A program made the translations under genes and the position numbers. Below are positions 49,761-61,589 of a stretch of DNA of 64,000 nt, piece after piece. The notes beneath the pieces were generated by a model. The model saw only the letters and a program-made list of their open reading frames with translations, ran no database searches and was not told the DNA's origin. The DNA comes from Rhizopus sp. PT2906 (taxonomy: Eukaryota; Mucoromycota; Mucoromycetes; Mucorales; Rhizopodaceae): assembly GCA_025529335.1 (NCBI GenBank), contig JAMYHX010000058.1, positions 79,671 through 143,670 on the forward strand, in the 5' to 3' direction. Numbering within the stretch: position 1 is the first letter of the stretch; every line of letters begins with the position of its first letter.

Positions 49761-51201
49761 TCGTGCGTCCAATTGAGGTTTTAGGTTATTATAAATAAAA
49801 CGAGTTTAAGCATATAAAGAAGCTAGTCAAATATCCTTTAATAGTGGGCACTGCGGATATCGTGATTCAGCAGAGAGGATTATGAAAGATATTTCAAAGG
49901 AGAACACTTGCTAATCAAGTAGCAGCTGCTATGTTGAAAAAGATTTTGACAGGAAAAAAAGAAAGGCAAATGAAAAACTGCTCGTATCCCCAGAAGCGAT
50001 TAATATGCTAGCTGAAAAAGGGAAGGGAGAATACTATGGAAAAGGAAATGCGCTAATTAGAGTGATCGCAAGGGCCTTGTTTGAGCATAGATTGATTTCT
50101 TTGAAACGAACAAAAATGGAACCCTGAAAAAAGTTTGAATTGTTACGACACTTCATTACTCCTGTGTTGCATATTTGCATCAGGCTTTAATGAGATCTAA
50201 TTTTGGTAACAAAAATATATGGTTTCCTCTTATCTAAAGTAATTATGAAGTCTAGCCTTTTTTTTCCTTTTCTCAGACTGTTGACAACATACAAGTGTCA
50301 TTTTTCATTAAAAGAAATAAAGAGAGCTTGTTTATTCATTAAAATACGGTTCTAATAGCTCACACATCCTTGTAATACATGAACAATAAACGGAGCTAAG
50401 TATTTTGTTTGTTTGTTAATCACAATTTCGGCGTGTTTTAAGCTCGTGATCTTGTCTCGATACAGAAAATAACTGACGTATGTATTTGAGACAAACCATG
50501 CTAAAACATCTGGATTTCAAGTGTGTAAGCCTGTAAAAAGAATAATGTCTGGGATTCAATTCATTCATGGACCATCAGAGGTTCTTTTTCTTTTCCAAAT
50601 ATTGAAACGATTATTTATCGGCCGAAATTATGCGATATCATTGGTAGAACCGACAGCTTGGTAAGCAAACTCCGAATAGATTTTTCTTTTTTCCTTGTTA
50701 CATTGCAACTTACTCTTCCTCATTTTAGAAACAAAATATTCTCTTGGTTGATAAACAATATGGCTGAAAAGAATCTACCGAAATAATGAACGGAAGATTC
50801 AAATGATAAAGTGATTCAGCAAGTCAATGAGACGTTAAAGCAGAGAGGTACACAAACAGTAAGACAGTGTAAGCGGAATAAGGAGGAAGAGAAGAAGGGA
50901 GAAAGAACCCGTCTGATGAGAAAAAAAAGATCGTTGCCATAGATACAGACTATTGCCACGGATACATGTACCCATCCGATGTGGGAAATCGAAATAGGAA
51001 GAAAAGAATCCATTCTCATTCGTGTTCAAGTTGATCGATCAACGCACAGTTTTAATCCAGCACACAAAGTTATTAAAAATATTTTTAAACAAAGTATTTT
51101 CTCTTTTTTTTTTCTATTTTTTTCCTTTTTCTTCTTTTCTTATAGAACATTGTTGTGTTGGACTGGAACCTCAGTTATGCCACTTGAGTCCCTTGTATAT
51201 T
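49761..51201. other. Relic-rich spacer before the velvet gene
   Basis: 49795-50170 contains short readable pieces (NEKLLVSPEAINMLAEKG, KGNALIRVIARALFEHRLIS) that look like degraded coding DNA of unknown origin. 50180-51000 shows nothing I can support. 51060-51160 is T/C-rich and probably the promoter or 5' leader of the velvet gene. Confidence 0.35.
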
Positions 51202-52710
51202 ATGAACAACATCAATGAAAATTTAGATCATTATTATATATACAATGAGGAACAACAGCAACAACAACAACAAGAAGGAGAATCTTATTCTTTAGACTTT
51301 GATTCATTCTATCCCAACCCTACTTCACTCGAATCATTTGAACATCCAATTGCTCTTGACAGCACCACGCCAATACCTTTTATTGGTAGACATGATCTAT
51401 TTGCAAATAGCATGATCTTTAACAATCAGCATCAGGAGCAGAGTTCCGCTACGTCTATATCCAACTTGCCTGGTACGACAACTACAGTGCCTTACGGCTC
51501 TAGTTCCCATGATCTGCTGAATGACCAAGATCCGAATGTGCTCATGTCAACTATAGCCGAGTCTAGTAGCAGTCAATTTTATGCCCAGCAACCAAGAAAA
51601 GAGCAAGATGTGTTTAGTGAGCTTATCAATCTCGCCAAAGCTAGTACCGTACCAGAAAGACCATCTGAACATCCATCACAATATACAGTGCCATCAAATC
51701 AGCCTTTATCTAGCTTTAGAACCGTCAGACATCCACTTGAAAAATTCTATAGACCTTCTCCGGCCGAAGTAGCCACCAAAGAAAAGTAAGCTAGTTGTAT
51801 ATATAAAAAAGAGAGAAAAAAACATCTAATTTCTCAACTATAGATTTATTTATGATTTGAAAATTGTCCAGCAGCCTTCCAGAGCTAGAATGTGCGGGTT
51901 TGGTGATAAGGATCGAAGGGCGATTGTACCTGCGCCTATCCTTCAACTGTTTATCAGTACTAAAGATGGACACGATGTCAATCCAGAGTAAGAATATCTT
52001 TTAAAATATCTCTCTGTCTAACATGCATCTATAGAATGTTTGATGTTACCTTCTTGGTAGTTTTGTGCGATTCGTGCCTACAAACAGGTGAACCTGCTGC
52101 AGCTGCGAGCAGTACCACCGCGTCCAGATCAACATCCGTGCCAGTGTCTCAAGTGGTTGTCTTTTCGTCTTCAGAAGAAGGCCGACATCCACGAACGAGT
52201 CGACTGAAAAACTTGGTTGGTGCCTCTGTTGTTTCTGCCAATAAGCTGTATGACCTTGATGGTAACTTGGGTATTTTTTTCATCTTTCACGACATCAGTT
52301 TAAGAACCGAAGGCACATTTCGTCTCAAGTTTTCGCTTATTGATGTTGGGTCGTAAGTGTTGTATATCAACAGAAAATAGAATAGATTATGAATAATATA
52401 TCTCTTGTAGGCCATACTCATATAGTGTCAATACAGAAACCTTATCTCAAGTGCTCCAGACGGTCTATTCAGATCCATTCACGGTCTATACGGCCAAGAA
52501 ATTTCCAGGCGTAGTTCGTAAGTCATTTAACATGCACCACAAACAAGAAGCCTAACATTTATAGAATCAACCCCTTTATCTATATGCTTTGCACGACAAG
52601 GGATAAAAATACCCATTCGTAAAGAATCACTTGGATCAAAAAATAAAAGAAAAGACAGCAATGATATAAATCAAATCCAAGGAGCAGAAGAAGATTATAA
52701 AGATGTTTAG
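51202..52710 (+). CDS. Velvet-domain transcription regulator (VosA/VelB type)
   Basis: Nuclear regulator of development and spores in fungi. Exons: 51202-51785, 51844-51987, 52035-52352, 52411-52517, 52565-52710; 432 residues. The first ~190 residues are disordered, with a Gln run (EEQQQQQQQEGES) and Ser/Pro-rich sequence. The velvet domain then starts FIYDLKIVQQPSRARMCGFG, DRRAIVPAPILQLFI, with FLVVLCDSCLQ and the later LVGASVVSANKLYDLDGNLG, IFFIFHDISLRTEGTFRLKF, KKFPGVVQSTPLSICFARQG and IKIPIRK. These blocks are standard for the Rel-like velvet fold. An insertion of about 40 Ser/Ala/Thr-rich residues follows the Cys-rich strand. The start at 51202 was chosen as the last ATG before the conserved-looking Gln-rich region; upstream in-frame ATGs run through a T-tract. 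Confidence 0.9.
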
Positions 52711-52929
52711 ACTATATTTTTTATACCCACAACTTGCACGCGCGTAGCCCTTAATAAATTCACCTAGATATAAACACACACATGTTTGATAGTGCTTTTA
52801 TGAAGTAAGATGATGTTATTGGTAGCACAAATCGTTTTTATGGAAGTTGCGTACCTTTTTTCAGCCCTTTTCTCTTTTTTTCTTTATTCTCACTCTCACA
52901 CACTCTCTCCCTTTTTGTATAATCTCCCA

Positions 52930-54789
52930 ATGGCATCTTCATCACCACGATTCTGGCAAAAGCTAGGTTTGAGTAAACAAAGCAAAACTTCAGGTTGGTT
53001 GAATGTTAGATATGAATAAAGCTTATATATCTCTTTTAGATAAAAAAGACAGGCTTTTATTTACAAGCAGCATGATTGAAGATGAAAAACAGCTGAAACA
53101 TTCAAGGTACAACAGGATACACAAAGAAAAAAAAACGGTTGATATATTAAATGTGTAATGGTCAACTTTTTAATAGTGCATTACGACATAGAGCAAGTTC
53201 TGCTTCCATACGTATCTCATCCCCTCAACTCAAAAGGATGACCATCAGTCAATTTCAGCTAGCAGAGTCTGTACCAACAACAAAACCAGGTAATATATCT
53301 CCTTGAAAACGAAAAAATGCATTTACTTATCCTGCCCTCCCTCTTTCTTTTATGTAGTAGATCAAGCCACAATAGGTATACAATAAAGTATAAAAATATC
53401 TGGTGTGAAACTAATGAATAATCTCTATTAGACAATAAGAGGAGCTCAATTCCTGTCGTACAATCAACAAGTCCACCACAGAGAAAGTCACTGGAAAGGA
53501 CAGGGTCTCGACTAAAGCAGAGCAAGAGCAATCAATCCCTTCGATCTGAATCAACAACAACGTCGACTGGAAGTGCACGATCCAAAACATCAAGACTAAG
53601 ACAGCCTTCTCCTGCTCGATTACGACTGAGTAAGAGTGCAAGCAGTGCCTCATTGAATAATAAAAAAAGTTTACCGAAAATGTCCGATCAAGCCAACAGC
53701 AAATGTTGTTGCGACCATCAGGGTTTGTTGGACACAATCAAGTCCTTGGAGGAGTCGCTTGAAAAGGAAAGAGCCTTTTCTCGATCCCTTCAAGGTCAAA
53801 AAGAAGGTACACTCTGTAATAAATTTAAGCTTTATATTTATTATCATATGTAGCTATTGCCAAGGATTTAGATTATTTCTGTGTTCTCAGTGACGAAATC
53901 ACTGAAGAAAGAGATCGGATCAAGGCAAATTATGATAAAGAAAAGGTAAAAACAGACACTCCTTTTATTACATTTGTCATCGGCTGACTTTGCATATATA
54001 TATTTTAGCTTGAAAATGAACGATTAAGAGAAGCACTTGAAGATTTACAGCAAGTTTATTATATTTTCATTATTTACAATAAAACTCACAGGTCCATTGT
54101 TATTATTGTTATAGACCAGAAACAGGACAAGGAAAGACAACTCAATTACGTCAAGAGCTAGAGAGTATGAAGCAACAGGCGACAGAGGAACACTATGCGT
54201 ACTATAGCAATCTTCAATACAAAAATGAAGAGATCAGCAAACTAAAAAACGAGTTAAAGCTTGCTCAAGGTCAAATACAGGTCCTACGAAAGACAATGGA
54301 GCATATGCTCAAGGTGGATGAACAAGACTTGGATGATTGTGAAACGAAAAGAAAAAGGTACATTTGATTACCTCCTTGTTGTGTTTATATTAACAATAAT
54401 AGTTTTTATGACACTGCGACAACAATAACAACAACGACAACAATGGATGTTGACCTATTACTGCACAATCATCCTGACCATCGATCATCCACATCAGATT
54501 CATCTTTATCCTCAACAAAACCACCCTCACCAACAGCTTACTTTGAAGAAGACAGTGAAGACGAATCAAGAGAAAGCTTTTTAAATGAAGATCGTTACCT
54601 TGTCAAGAAAAGAGTAAGACATACATATCGCAATGCACTTTTATATATTGACACTTTAAATAGTCTAGTGATCTTCCAAAACGGTTACTGAGATCACAAA
54701 GACGCAAGAATGAGTTGGAAGAGATGCTAGGAGAAGTAGATTCTCAATTGAATAAAGTTAAATTGAGACGTCCTTCAACAGGGAATTGA
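52930..54789 (+). CDS. Ser/basic-rich coiled-coil protein, function unknown
   Basis: Exons: 52930-52993, 53040-53106, 53177-53289, 53361-53375, 53432-53806, 53854-53945, 54009-54049, 54115-54357, 54403-54613, 54664-54789; 448 residues. The N-terminal 190 residues are Ser/Arg/Lys-rich (RKSLERTGSRLKQSKSNQSL) with a CCCDH patch. Two coiled-coil stretches follow (LLDTIKSLEESLEKERAFSR; TTQLRQELESMKQQATEEHY to ISKLKNELKLAQGQIQVLRK), then a Thr run, an acidic patch (EEDSEDESRESF) and a basic helical C-terminus. It has a 15-nt exon and one apparent GC-AG intron (donor GCAAGT at 54050). Looks like a cytoskeletal or scaffold protein; I do not recognise a family. Confidence 0.65.
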
Positions 54790-54868
54790 AGCGTCATGTA
54801 TACCCTTAATATATAAATAAACATTTTATTTCTCGTCTTCCTTTCTTTTCCTCATCAAAAAAAAAAGT

Positions 54869-55587
54869 TTAATGACCAAGGGCAGCAATAGAAGCATTGA
54901 CGTCCTTAACAGCATCAGCCTTGGCATCAGCAGCCTTCTTTTGGATGGCGGCAAGAGCAACCTTGCGTTGATAGTAAGCAGCAGACTTGGCCTTACGCTT
55001 TTCTTCGAGCTTGGCAACAACATCTTGGTACTTCCAACCAACTTCATGGGAAATACGACCGATGGTGGTGTACTTGCGACCAGGCTTAAGACGGAGGACA
55101 CGGAGAGCGTCAGGAACGACCATACGCTTGACACGGTCATAGGGAGCAGGGACACCTTCGAAAAGCTTGATGCGGTCCAAGGCAGCGGCACCACGGGAGG
55201 TCTTGTGGGGGATCATACCACGGATAGCCTTATAGAGGATACGAGAGGGTGCACGGAAGTGGAAGGGACCACGACGAGGGTTGACAACGCAGCGCTTGTT
55301 GAGGTAAGCGTGGTACTTTACTATATGGAACTATAAGCTATTTTTTCTTTTTCTTTGTTATATAGACAATACATACACTTGTTACGGAAAAATTCACCAG
55401 AGACGTTTAATTCTTCACAACGGACAACAACGACCTTTTGACCATTGAGGGCTTGCTTGGCAATGATGGAAGCAAGACGACCGAGAAGATGACCCTTACC
55501 GTCGATGACAACAACCTGAACAATGTTAATGCTGTTGCTTTAAAATACTGATTACCGTTGTTTAATCACCTTTTCGAAAGTAGACAT
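54869..55587 (-). CDS. RPL16: 60S ribosomal protein uL13 (yeast L16)
   Basis: Large-subunit protein, 202 residues. Exons: 55587-55570, 55515-55377, 55320-54869. MSTFEK joins [39 protein letters not shown], then [40 protein letters not shown], and the alanine/lysine-rich C-terminus. The donor of intron 2 was set at GTATGT (55376), leaving one base, since the neighbouring GTGTAT breaks the LKYH reading frame. Confidence 0.95.
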
Positions 55588-55649
55588 TTTATATAAAAAG
55601 AGAGAGAGGGCTTTCACTTGCAAACCGTTGGACTCTTTTTCCCTTTAGT

Positions 55650-55699
55650 CCCCAGCTGGGGGCTCAACTAAGCCACTTTATAGGAGGGCCAAGCCACTT
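55650..55699. promoter_or_regulatory. 12-bp palindrome and direct repeat upstream of uL13
   Basis: CCCCAGCTGGGG (55650-55661) is a perfect palindrome, 63 nt upstream of the uL13 start. AAGCCACTT occurs twice (55670-55678 and 55691-55699) in the 146 bp between uL13 and the ZIP9-like stop codon. Possibly binding sites; no known factor assigned. Confidence 0.35.
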
Positions 55700-55733
55700 G
55701 TATATTTATTGAAATTAATGTGTGCAGTAAATT

Positions 55734-56597
55734 TTAATGTGAGTGGTTCAAGTTGAGAATGAAGGGTATCACCATGCCCAAAAGTATGCAGCTGACTCGC
55801 TTTTGCTTTTGCTGTTCGTCATCACTCTCTTGTATTGCATGCATGGCGACATACAAAAATGTGCCACCGGAGAAGAGCAAGAGGAGACCAGTCCAATAGT
55901 TTAAGTTGTGAAGAGTATAAACGAATTGTAAGGAGAAGTAAGTGACGATTGCCCCTAAAGGCGCTGATAAGGAAAACATGAGGAGATGTTTCCTCACTCG
56001 TGCTCGCGAAAGGCCTTGATTGAGAAGAACGGTAGTCAAGGCAAATGCGGAAGGAGCCTTGTGAAGCATGATGGCAAAGAATACGACCATTGACAATTGA
56101 GGATCTGATACAGATGCACCCAAGGCAATACCATCTGCTGCAGCGTGAACAATCAGACCGACGGTTGGTGTAGCGTTCAGAGACTTTACCAAATGTTGGC
56201 TTTCTTGGTCATTAGACAGATTGAGTATTGTGTCAAGTTCAGTCGAGTCTCGTTTGCTGACATCAGTTGTTGTTGTTGTTGTTGTTGTATTGTGAATATG
56301 CATCGAACTGAACTGATCAATAAGGAACATGACAGCAAAACCAGTCAGTAAACACAGCCCCACAACAGTGTGAGTCGCAATCGAGTCCGATTCTGAATCA
56401 TCTTTGTATATTGTTTCAACTCCTTCGGGTATGATGACGGCGAGGCTAGTGGAAATAAGCAATCCGGCGCTGATGGCTGTAAGATGACTTAGGCTCGACT
56501 GAGATAGTTTGGTTGTCAATGGTATGCATCCAGCAACAAAACTTGATACAAGCATGGCTATACATAGCAACAGTAACCATATAAACGGATCTATCAT
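55734..56597 (-). CDS. ZIP family zinc transporter (ZIP9/SLC39A9-like)
   Basis: Multi-pass membrane protein importing zinc into the cytosol, in ZIP9 relatives from Golgi or at the surface. Single exon, 287 residues. About eight hydrophobic segments: IDPFIWLLLLCIAMLVSSFV, HLTAISAGLLISTSLAVIIP with GVET, VVGLCLLTGFAVMFLIDQF, then a Thr-rich loop (a TGT/TTG codon run) in place of a His-rich loop, VGLIVHAAADGIALGASVSD, MVVFFAIMLHKAPSAFALTT, and three more. HAAADGIALGA and MLHKAPSAF are the metal-path motifs of TM4 and TM5 in the ZIP9 subfamily. Two in-frame ATGs lie upstream; 56597 gives the usual short N-terminus. Confidence 0.9.
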   Translation of the reverse strand: MIDPFIWLLLLCIAMLVSSFVAGCIPLTTKLSQSSLSHLTAISAGLLISTSLAVIIPEGVETIYKDDSESDSIATHTVVGLCLLTGFAVMFLIDQFSSMHIHNTTTTTTTTDVSKRDSTELDTILNLSNDQESQHLVKSLNATPTVGLIVHAAADGIALGASVSDPQLSMVVFFAIMLHKAPSAFALTTVLLNQGLSRARVRKHLLMFSLSAPLGAIVTYFSLQFVYTLHNLNYWTGLLLLFSGGTFLYVAMHAIQESDDEQQKQKRVSCILLGMVIPFILNLNHSH

Positions 56598-56976
56598 AAC
56601 ACAAAATAAGGGGAAAACAAAAAAAAGGTGCAAAAGAGAGAAGGAGGACAAGTTGAAATTCCGAACGGCAGTCGAGAGGGACTTTTTTTGGCAGTTTTGG
56701 ATGGTTTACCGGGTGTAATGGTATGAAGAGCACTTTGATAACACTTGGGATACAATAACATTTTATATTTACTTTACAAGTGGCTAGTTATTATACAAGC
56801 GCATATACAGTCTGGCATTCTCTGTATTTGAGTTTCTTCTTGTTTAACGAATAGACAAAATCTCTATAGGTCTGTATGTATGGCAATAATAAAAAGGGCC
56901 ACAAATGTTCTGATTGATTTATTATTAAAGTATATATCTATAATGATAGTCTATTTTACATGGAAGGGTAAATAAG

Positions 56977-58716
56977 TTAATTGTCTATTTCAATTAATTT
57001 TGGGTAAACACTGTTGAATACATTCCAGCACACTTCTACTCGAGCTGTTTCAAAGAGAGCGAGTGTAATGGCAGTTGAGGTATCTTTTTTATGGCTCGTG
57101 CTACTGTTATGCCTGCCAGTTGGACTTGTATGCATATTACCAAGCGGAAACATGTGTGTATCATAGACACGGTCATTTACTCTGATCGTATTTCTCCGGC
57201 TGGCCATCAGGCTGGGATTCTTTCTGTATAGCTTATCAAACGCTTCGTCCAAAGTGTTACGAGCCTTGTAAGATATGTTTACTTGGAAAGGAGCGTTCAC
57301 TCGAATGAATTGTTCATAAAAGTCGATAAAATCAGGTAGTAGCTTGTCTGGAATATGTCTATGCAATATACCTCCATAGTCATTCTCAGCCAACGATGAT
57401 TTGTCAAATCTATACGACACAGACGGGATGGACCATTCAGTTTTGAGTCTATCTATGAGATTCAAGTATCTTTCGTAAAACAGCAGGTTTTCGGAACTAA
57501 AGTCTCGAATAGCAAGGTCTTGTAGCTGATGCATTAAATCCGGATCGGCCAGAGCACGTTCAAGGCTTTCCATGGTAAGTTCGAGGGGTATGGACATTGA
57601 GGAAGTCGGTCTAGGAGCCAATCGGCTAATATCAAAGTTTTCTGTTGAGCTGTTTGCGTATGCTCGCCGCCGTTTGATAAAAACGATATGTCTTATACAT
57701 GGCATGCGAATAGGCATGTACTGCAGTAAAGGCACAACGACGGAGACAACATGGCCTATAGCAGTAAAGAACACGACCCAATTGGCAGGTGCAAACACAC
57801 GGGACATGTATTTGGTAGGGTCTGCTTGCACGGGGGATATCTTGAAAAAGAAGACAGCATAGAGTAAAAAAAGTGGAAATCCAAAAAAGGTAATGATCCA
57901 GAGTTCTGTTCGGATGCCGTGCGCATCTGGGTTATCCTTGAGACAGTAAATGATAAGGGGAGAAAGGAAAGCAATAAAGAACCCAAACATACCCAAGAGG
58001 ACGCATGCACCCCATGTCGTGTTGCAGGAATGCAAAGTTTGAACTGCGTGTAGATTGGATGGAATGGTAATGATGAGAATGATGACAAGTGAGAGTGCAT
58101 AGACCAGAAATGGTATCCGTAATACTTTTGTCAGGTCCTTTTGACTGTGTGTCACATACCATCGGTAGTTCTTGTCTTTTAAACATGTCAACTTCTCCTC
58201 TTCCGACATACGTGAATACTTGACTTTAAATTGGTTCAATCGAAAAAGGTATCGTAATCTATATGCTCTTGTGCAAAACGCAAATACCCACGTATAAAAT
58301 CCGACGACGGAACCATAGAGGATGAGATAACAAGCGATCATTGAATTTAATGCTTGAGCTAACAATACACAACTGCTAAAAATCAAATGCCCAAATGCTC
58401 CCATTGTAGCACAGGTAATCGATTTCTTTTGCAGAGAGTATTTTTTGAATGCCAGTCTAAGACGATTTTTCGAATTCAATTCAACAGATGATGATCTACT
58501 GTCCTTTGAAGGACTCGCTGCACAGTATAAAAGTAAGAGGGTCGTCATAATAATGAAAAATGCGTTAATAACAGACACAGCAAGATATACTCGGCCAGAG
58601 ATGTATTTTCGTCTTGTAATCATACAATCTTCAAATGTCTCATTATGTGAAAGAAACTGGTTTTGTAATGTCTCTGGATCATTGCAATCAGGAAGCGGAG
58701 TGAATCCATAAAGCAT
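56977..58716 (-). CDS. Seven-transmembrane protein with C-terminal RGS domain
   Basis: Predicted plasma-membrane regulator of heterotrimeric G proteins (GTPase-activating). Intronless, 579 residues. Seven hydrophobic segments: VYLAVSVINAFFIIMTTLLL, ITCATMGAFGHLIFSSCVLL, ACYLILYGSVVGFYTWVFAF, FLVYALSLVIILIITIP, GACVLLGMFGFFIAFLSPLI, LWIITFFGFPLFLLYAVFFF and VVFFTAIGHVVSVVVPLLQY. After a short linker the RGS domain runs from about residue 375 to 535: LERALADPDLMHQLQDLAIR, DFSSENLLFYERYLNLIDRL, FYEQFIRVNAPFQVNISYKA and TLDEAFDKLYRKNP. The layout resembles plant AtRGS1 and fungal 7TM-RGS proteins. The lack of introns is unusual among the long genes here. Confidence 0.85.
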   Translation of the reverse strand: MLYGFTPLPDCNDPETLQNQFLSHNETFEDCMITRRKYISGRVYLAVSVINAFFIIMTTLLLLYCAASPSKDSRSSSVELNSKNRLRLAFKKYSLQKKSITCATMGAFGHLIFSSCVLLAQALNSMIACYLILYGSVVGFYTWVFAFCTRAYRLRYLFRLNQFKVKYSRMSEEEKLTCLKDKNYRWYVTHSQKDLTKVLRIPFLVYALSLVIILIITIPSNLHAVQTLHSCNTTWGACVLLGMFGFFIAFLSPLIIYCLKDNPDAHGIRTELWIITFFGFPLFLLYAVFFFKISPVQADPTKYMSRVFAPANWVVFFTAIGHVVSVVVPLLQYMPIRMPCIRHIVFIKRRRAYANSSTENFDISRLAPRPTSSMSIPLELTMESLERALADPDLMHQLQDLAIRDFSSENLLFYERYLNLIDRLKTEWSIPSVSYRFDKSSLAENDYGGILHRHIPDKLLPDFIDFYEQFIRVNAPFQVNISYKARNTLDEAFDKLYRKNPSLMASRRNTIRVNDRVYDTHMFPLGNMHTSPTGRHNSSTSHKKDTSTAITLALFETARVEVCWNVFNSVYPKLIEIDN

Positions 58717-60366
58717 AATTCTATTTACTATGTTTATCTACCAAGTGTGTATCAATTTAAAAAGGGTATATAAAAAACATGTTTTTATCCCACATTGATG
58801 CTTCTTTCCCAAAAATGAAACCGTTGATCTTTGATTGGTCTAGAAGTCACTTTCTGGCTGGCATTTCAAGGACAAGCACTGATTCTTGTTTTCCTTTTCT
58901 TTTTCTTTCTTAAACAGCTGCTCTTATTAACAGCTGTCAAAAGGAGAGAACTTGAGCTTCTACATACAGTTATATTACGATTAACGTTAATGGACAAAGA
59001 TTTTGCGTGTGATCCTCATCCAAAAAATGTGTTACACTAGGATAAAACAGGCACGCCCTTCTTTTGGATACACTGTCAATGTGGTGATCTTGGATACAAA
59101 TTATTGTGCCATATTCTGACTCATCGAGATCAAGACTAAATCTCTTGAATAAAAAGAGGAGACGAGTAATCCTGCTTGAAGGGATTACGCGTACACTGCT
59201 AAAGCTGCCTATTGAGAATTTTCTTTTGTAAGCGCAATCAAATAGATATTCTAAATTAATTTAGCCACATTTTCAGAAAAAACATGTGGTAACGTTGTAC
59301 TACATTTTCTTGGTGGAGTGTCGGTACTTTAGCAAATGTACTGTCCATAAAAGTTCACATTGCTTCTCAAATACAGAGAACACAGCGAATGAGCTGGTCA
59401 TTATGGGTTAAAGGATGCTCTTCTAGTGTTTAGAAAATTAGAACTTACGCTTGTTGTACTGTTTGATAGCTTAGATATCTGTGATAAGTGCAATAGAGGG
59501 GATGTATTCAAGGTTAAGATTATCCTTTTTGGTGTATTTTTATCATCTGTAATCTGAATGCATATTACATGTTAGACGAAGAGAATACATTATTTTAACC
59601 TAAAAGGAGACGATCAAAAAATATAGGTGTCAAAAGCATTATTAAGACACCACTATAGAGACTTTAATATATCCTGTAAGAGTGATCACATCATGATGCA
59701 TTCATGTTGTATATTTCACAGCAGTAAAAAGTATGATGTATCAGTAAAGGTGCTGCATACAATATGACTTTATTATTTAAAGCATTGTCTTCTTTCCCTA
59801 CTTTAAAAAAGATTTAAAATGGAAAAGAACAAGAAGACTTTGAAGAGGTAAATATAGAAACTAAAATGTTGTTGTGTCTTTCAGTTTTTCTTTTTTTTTT
59901 TTTTTTTGTATGTACAGATATTTATCAACAATAGTTTCTTTGTAAAGTCTTTTTATCACTCGTTAACAGATCAGTACGAGAGGGTAAATGAAGTGGAAGT
60001 GTAAAATTGAAACCCAAAGCTATTCCAGTGACATACCGCAATTTAATCGCAAAGCATAAGGGTTTATACTATGAATATGCTGTTTATATTTCACCAAAAC
60101 TTATACACGCTCGGCAATCTGCTCTTTAAGAATGTACAAAGATCAACACTGCGTATGCGAATAATATCAGTGTGGGAAACTCAGACAGACTTTGACAAAA
60201 AATAGCCTTTGAAAGATATCCTGAGAAGGCTACCACGGACATGATTATACGAACCGTTACATTGACCCGTTTGCCAAAGTAAAATATTCAGTGGCAAAAG
60301 CAAATATCTGGCAGTAGTTACTTGGATGCTGATACCAAAACCCTTGATTCAAGTTTTTTTATAGTC

Positions 60367-60440
60367 ATACTTGGGGCGCTGCAAAAGGGTTTTGTAAAAT
60401 CCAAAAAAGATAATGCTGCCCTAATCTGCAAAACCACTTA
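60367..60440 (-). repeat. Repeat family B, copy 2
   Basis: TACTTGGGGCGCTGCAAAAG, TTGTAAAATCCAAAAAAGAT and AATGCTGCCCTAAT match the order of 19965-20050. On the minus strand it encodes a peptide like that of copy 1. Confidence 0.5.
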
Positions 60441-60869
60441 AACACCACAATAAAACACTGGATCGCTGGGCAGCTATTGTCAATGGATTGAGGGCAAAGT
60501 TAGAGAGTACCAAAGCATTTGTTCTATGAAACAAGATGTAATACTAGGAGTGAGTAGTACGATTCTATTGATTTGGCAGAAAATATCCAAATGTTTTCTG
60601 GTAAAAGAGAGACTATTTAAATGTTATACTGTCTTACTTTTTAAAAGCAAAATAGTCAACATATTATGGGCAAAGTATAAATATATTCAATGCATTACCA
60701 TAAACTGTATGATTGCTTATATAAACCTCATAGAGTGGTAGGATATAAACAAAGCTATTGTTAAAAGTACAACCTATAAACTATGCGACTTTGAGTTGTA
60801 GCATTCAAGTATAAATCGAATTATATAACGTATTTTTCACTTGAGCAGCCTCCAATTTCCTTTCAAAAG

Positions 60870-60935
60870 AGCATTTCGCAGCTTGGGAGACGTATCACCT
60901 TTTCTGGATTTTGCAGTGTCCGTAGTATTGTCCTT
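60870..60935 (+). repeat. Repeat family B, copy 3, inverted
   Basis: CAGCTTGGGAGACGTATCAC and CTTTTCTGGATTTTGCAGTG are the inverted, diverged form of copy 1. On the plus strand it reads GRRITFSGFCSV, similar to GSITFSGFCSV from copy 1 on the minus strand. Confidence 0.4.
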
Positions 60936-61589
60936 CTTTTATTGATAAAGAATAGTTTTTATTTATACTCTTCAAGCTTACAGTGAGATTATGGTTGACA
61001 TGTGCTTAATAATCTCTCTGAGGCAAAGTAGCTTAATTAAGGGTTTCCTAGTTTTACTACTGTGACATATGAATCAAGAGATGATATTATGCACTAGTCT
61101 CTATTATTGTAAGACTGATATATTTAGTTTCAAAAAGCGTGAATCATGTTCCGATACGACACTTACGTAGCAATTTCCTGATGACAAATGTGTCATGTTC
61201 TAGAATGATGATAAAAGAGGACGACTGCCAAAGATATTGGAATCGTCGAGAATGCTGCAATGAAATATGGAATACTAGAAATCAATAGAAGCTTTTGGTA
61301 ACCCTCATAATGAATTTACGGACTAGTCTTCTAGAAGAAGAAAACCAACCTTATAAACCTTAGTTTGCACCTGACGGGAACATCAAAGTATGGCTTGCGC
61401 AAGCCTCTTGCTTTAAATTGTATTAAAACCAGACACAAGATGCTTTTTCAAAAAAAAGAAGCTGTAGTTGTATATTCTACTGCAACTTGCAAGAAATCAA
61501 AGGAGGAGAAAGAGAAAGAAAGGCTTCAAGTTATATAATGTAACCGTGTATTTACTGTGCTTTTAATCAAAATAAACTTCGGGTGCGAT

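Larger units (their letters stand above)
58717..61589. other. 2.9-kb gene desert with repeat family B fragments
   Basis: No open frame with a recognisable domain. It contains family B copies and short A/T runs (a T16 run near 59890-59906). Several stretches (60020-60350, 61080-61420) read like old, heavily mutated DNA but match nothing I can name. Confidence 0.45.

Noticed and set aside
50816..51029. Small minus frames near 50.8-51.0 kb
   Set aside because: Short, hydrophobic from T/C-rich promoter DNA, no splice partners.
54872..55336. 154-residue plus frame opposite uL13
   Set aside because: Same cause: a shadow of a highly biased ribosomal gene.
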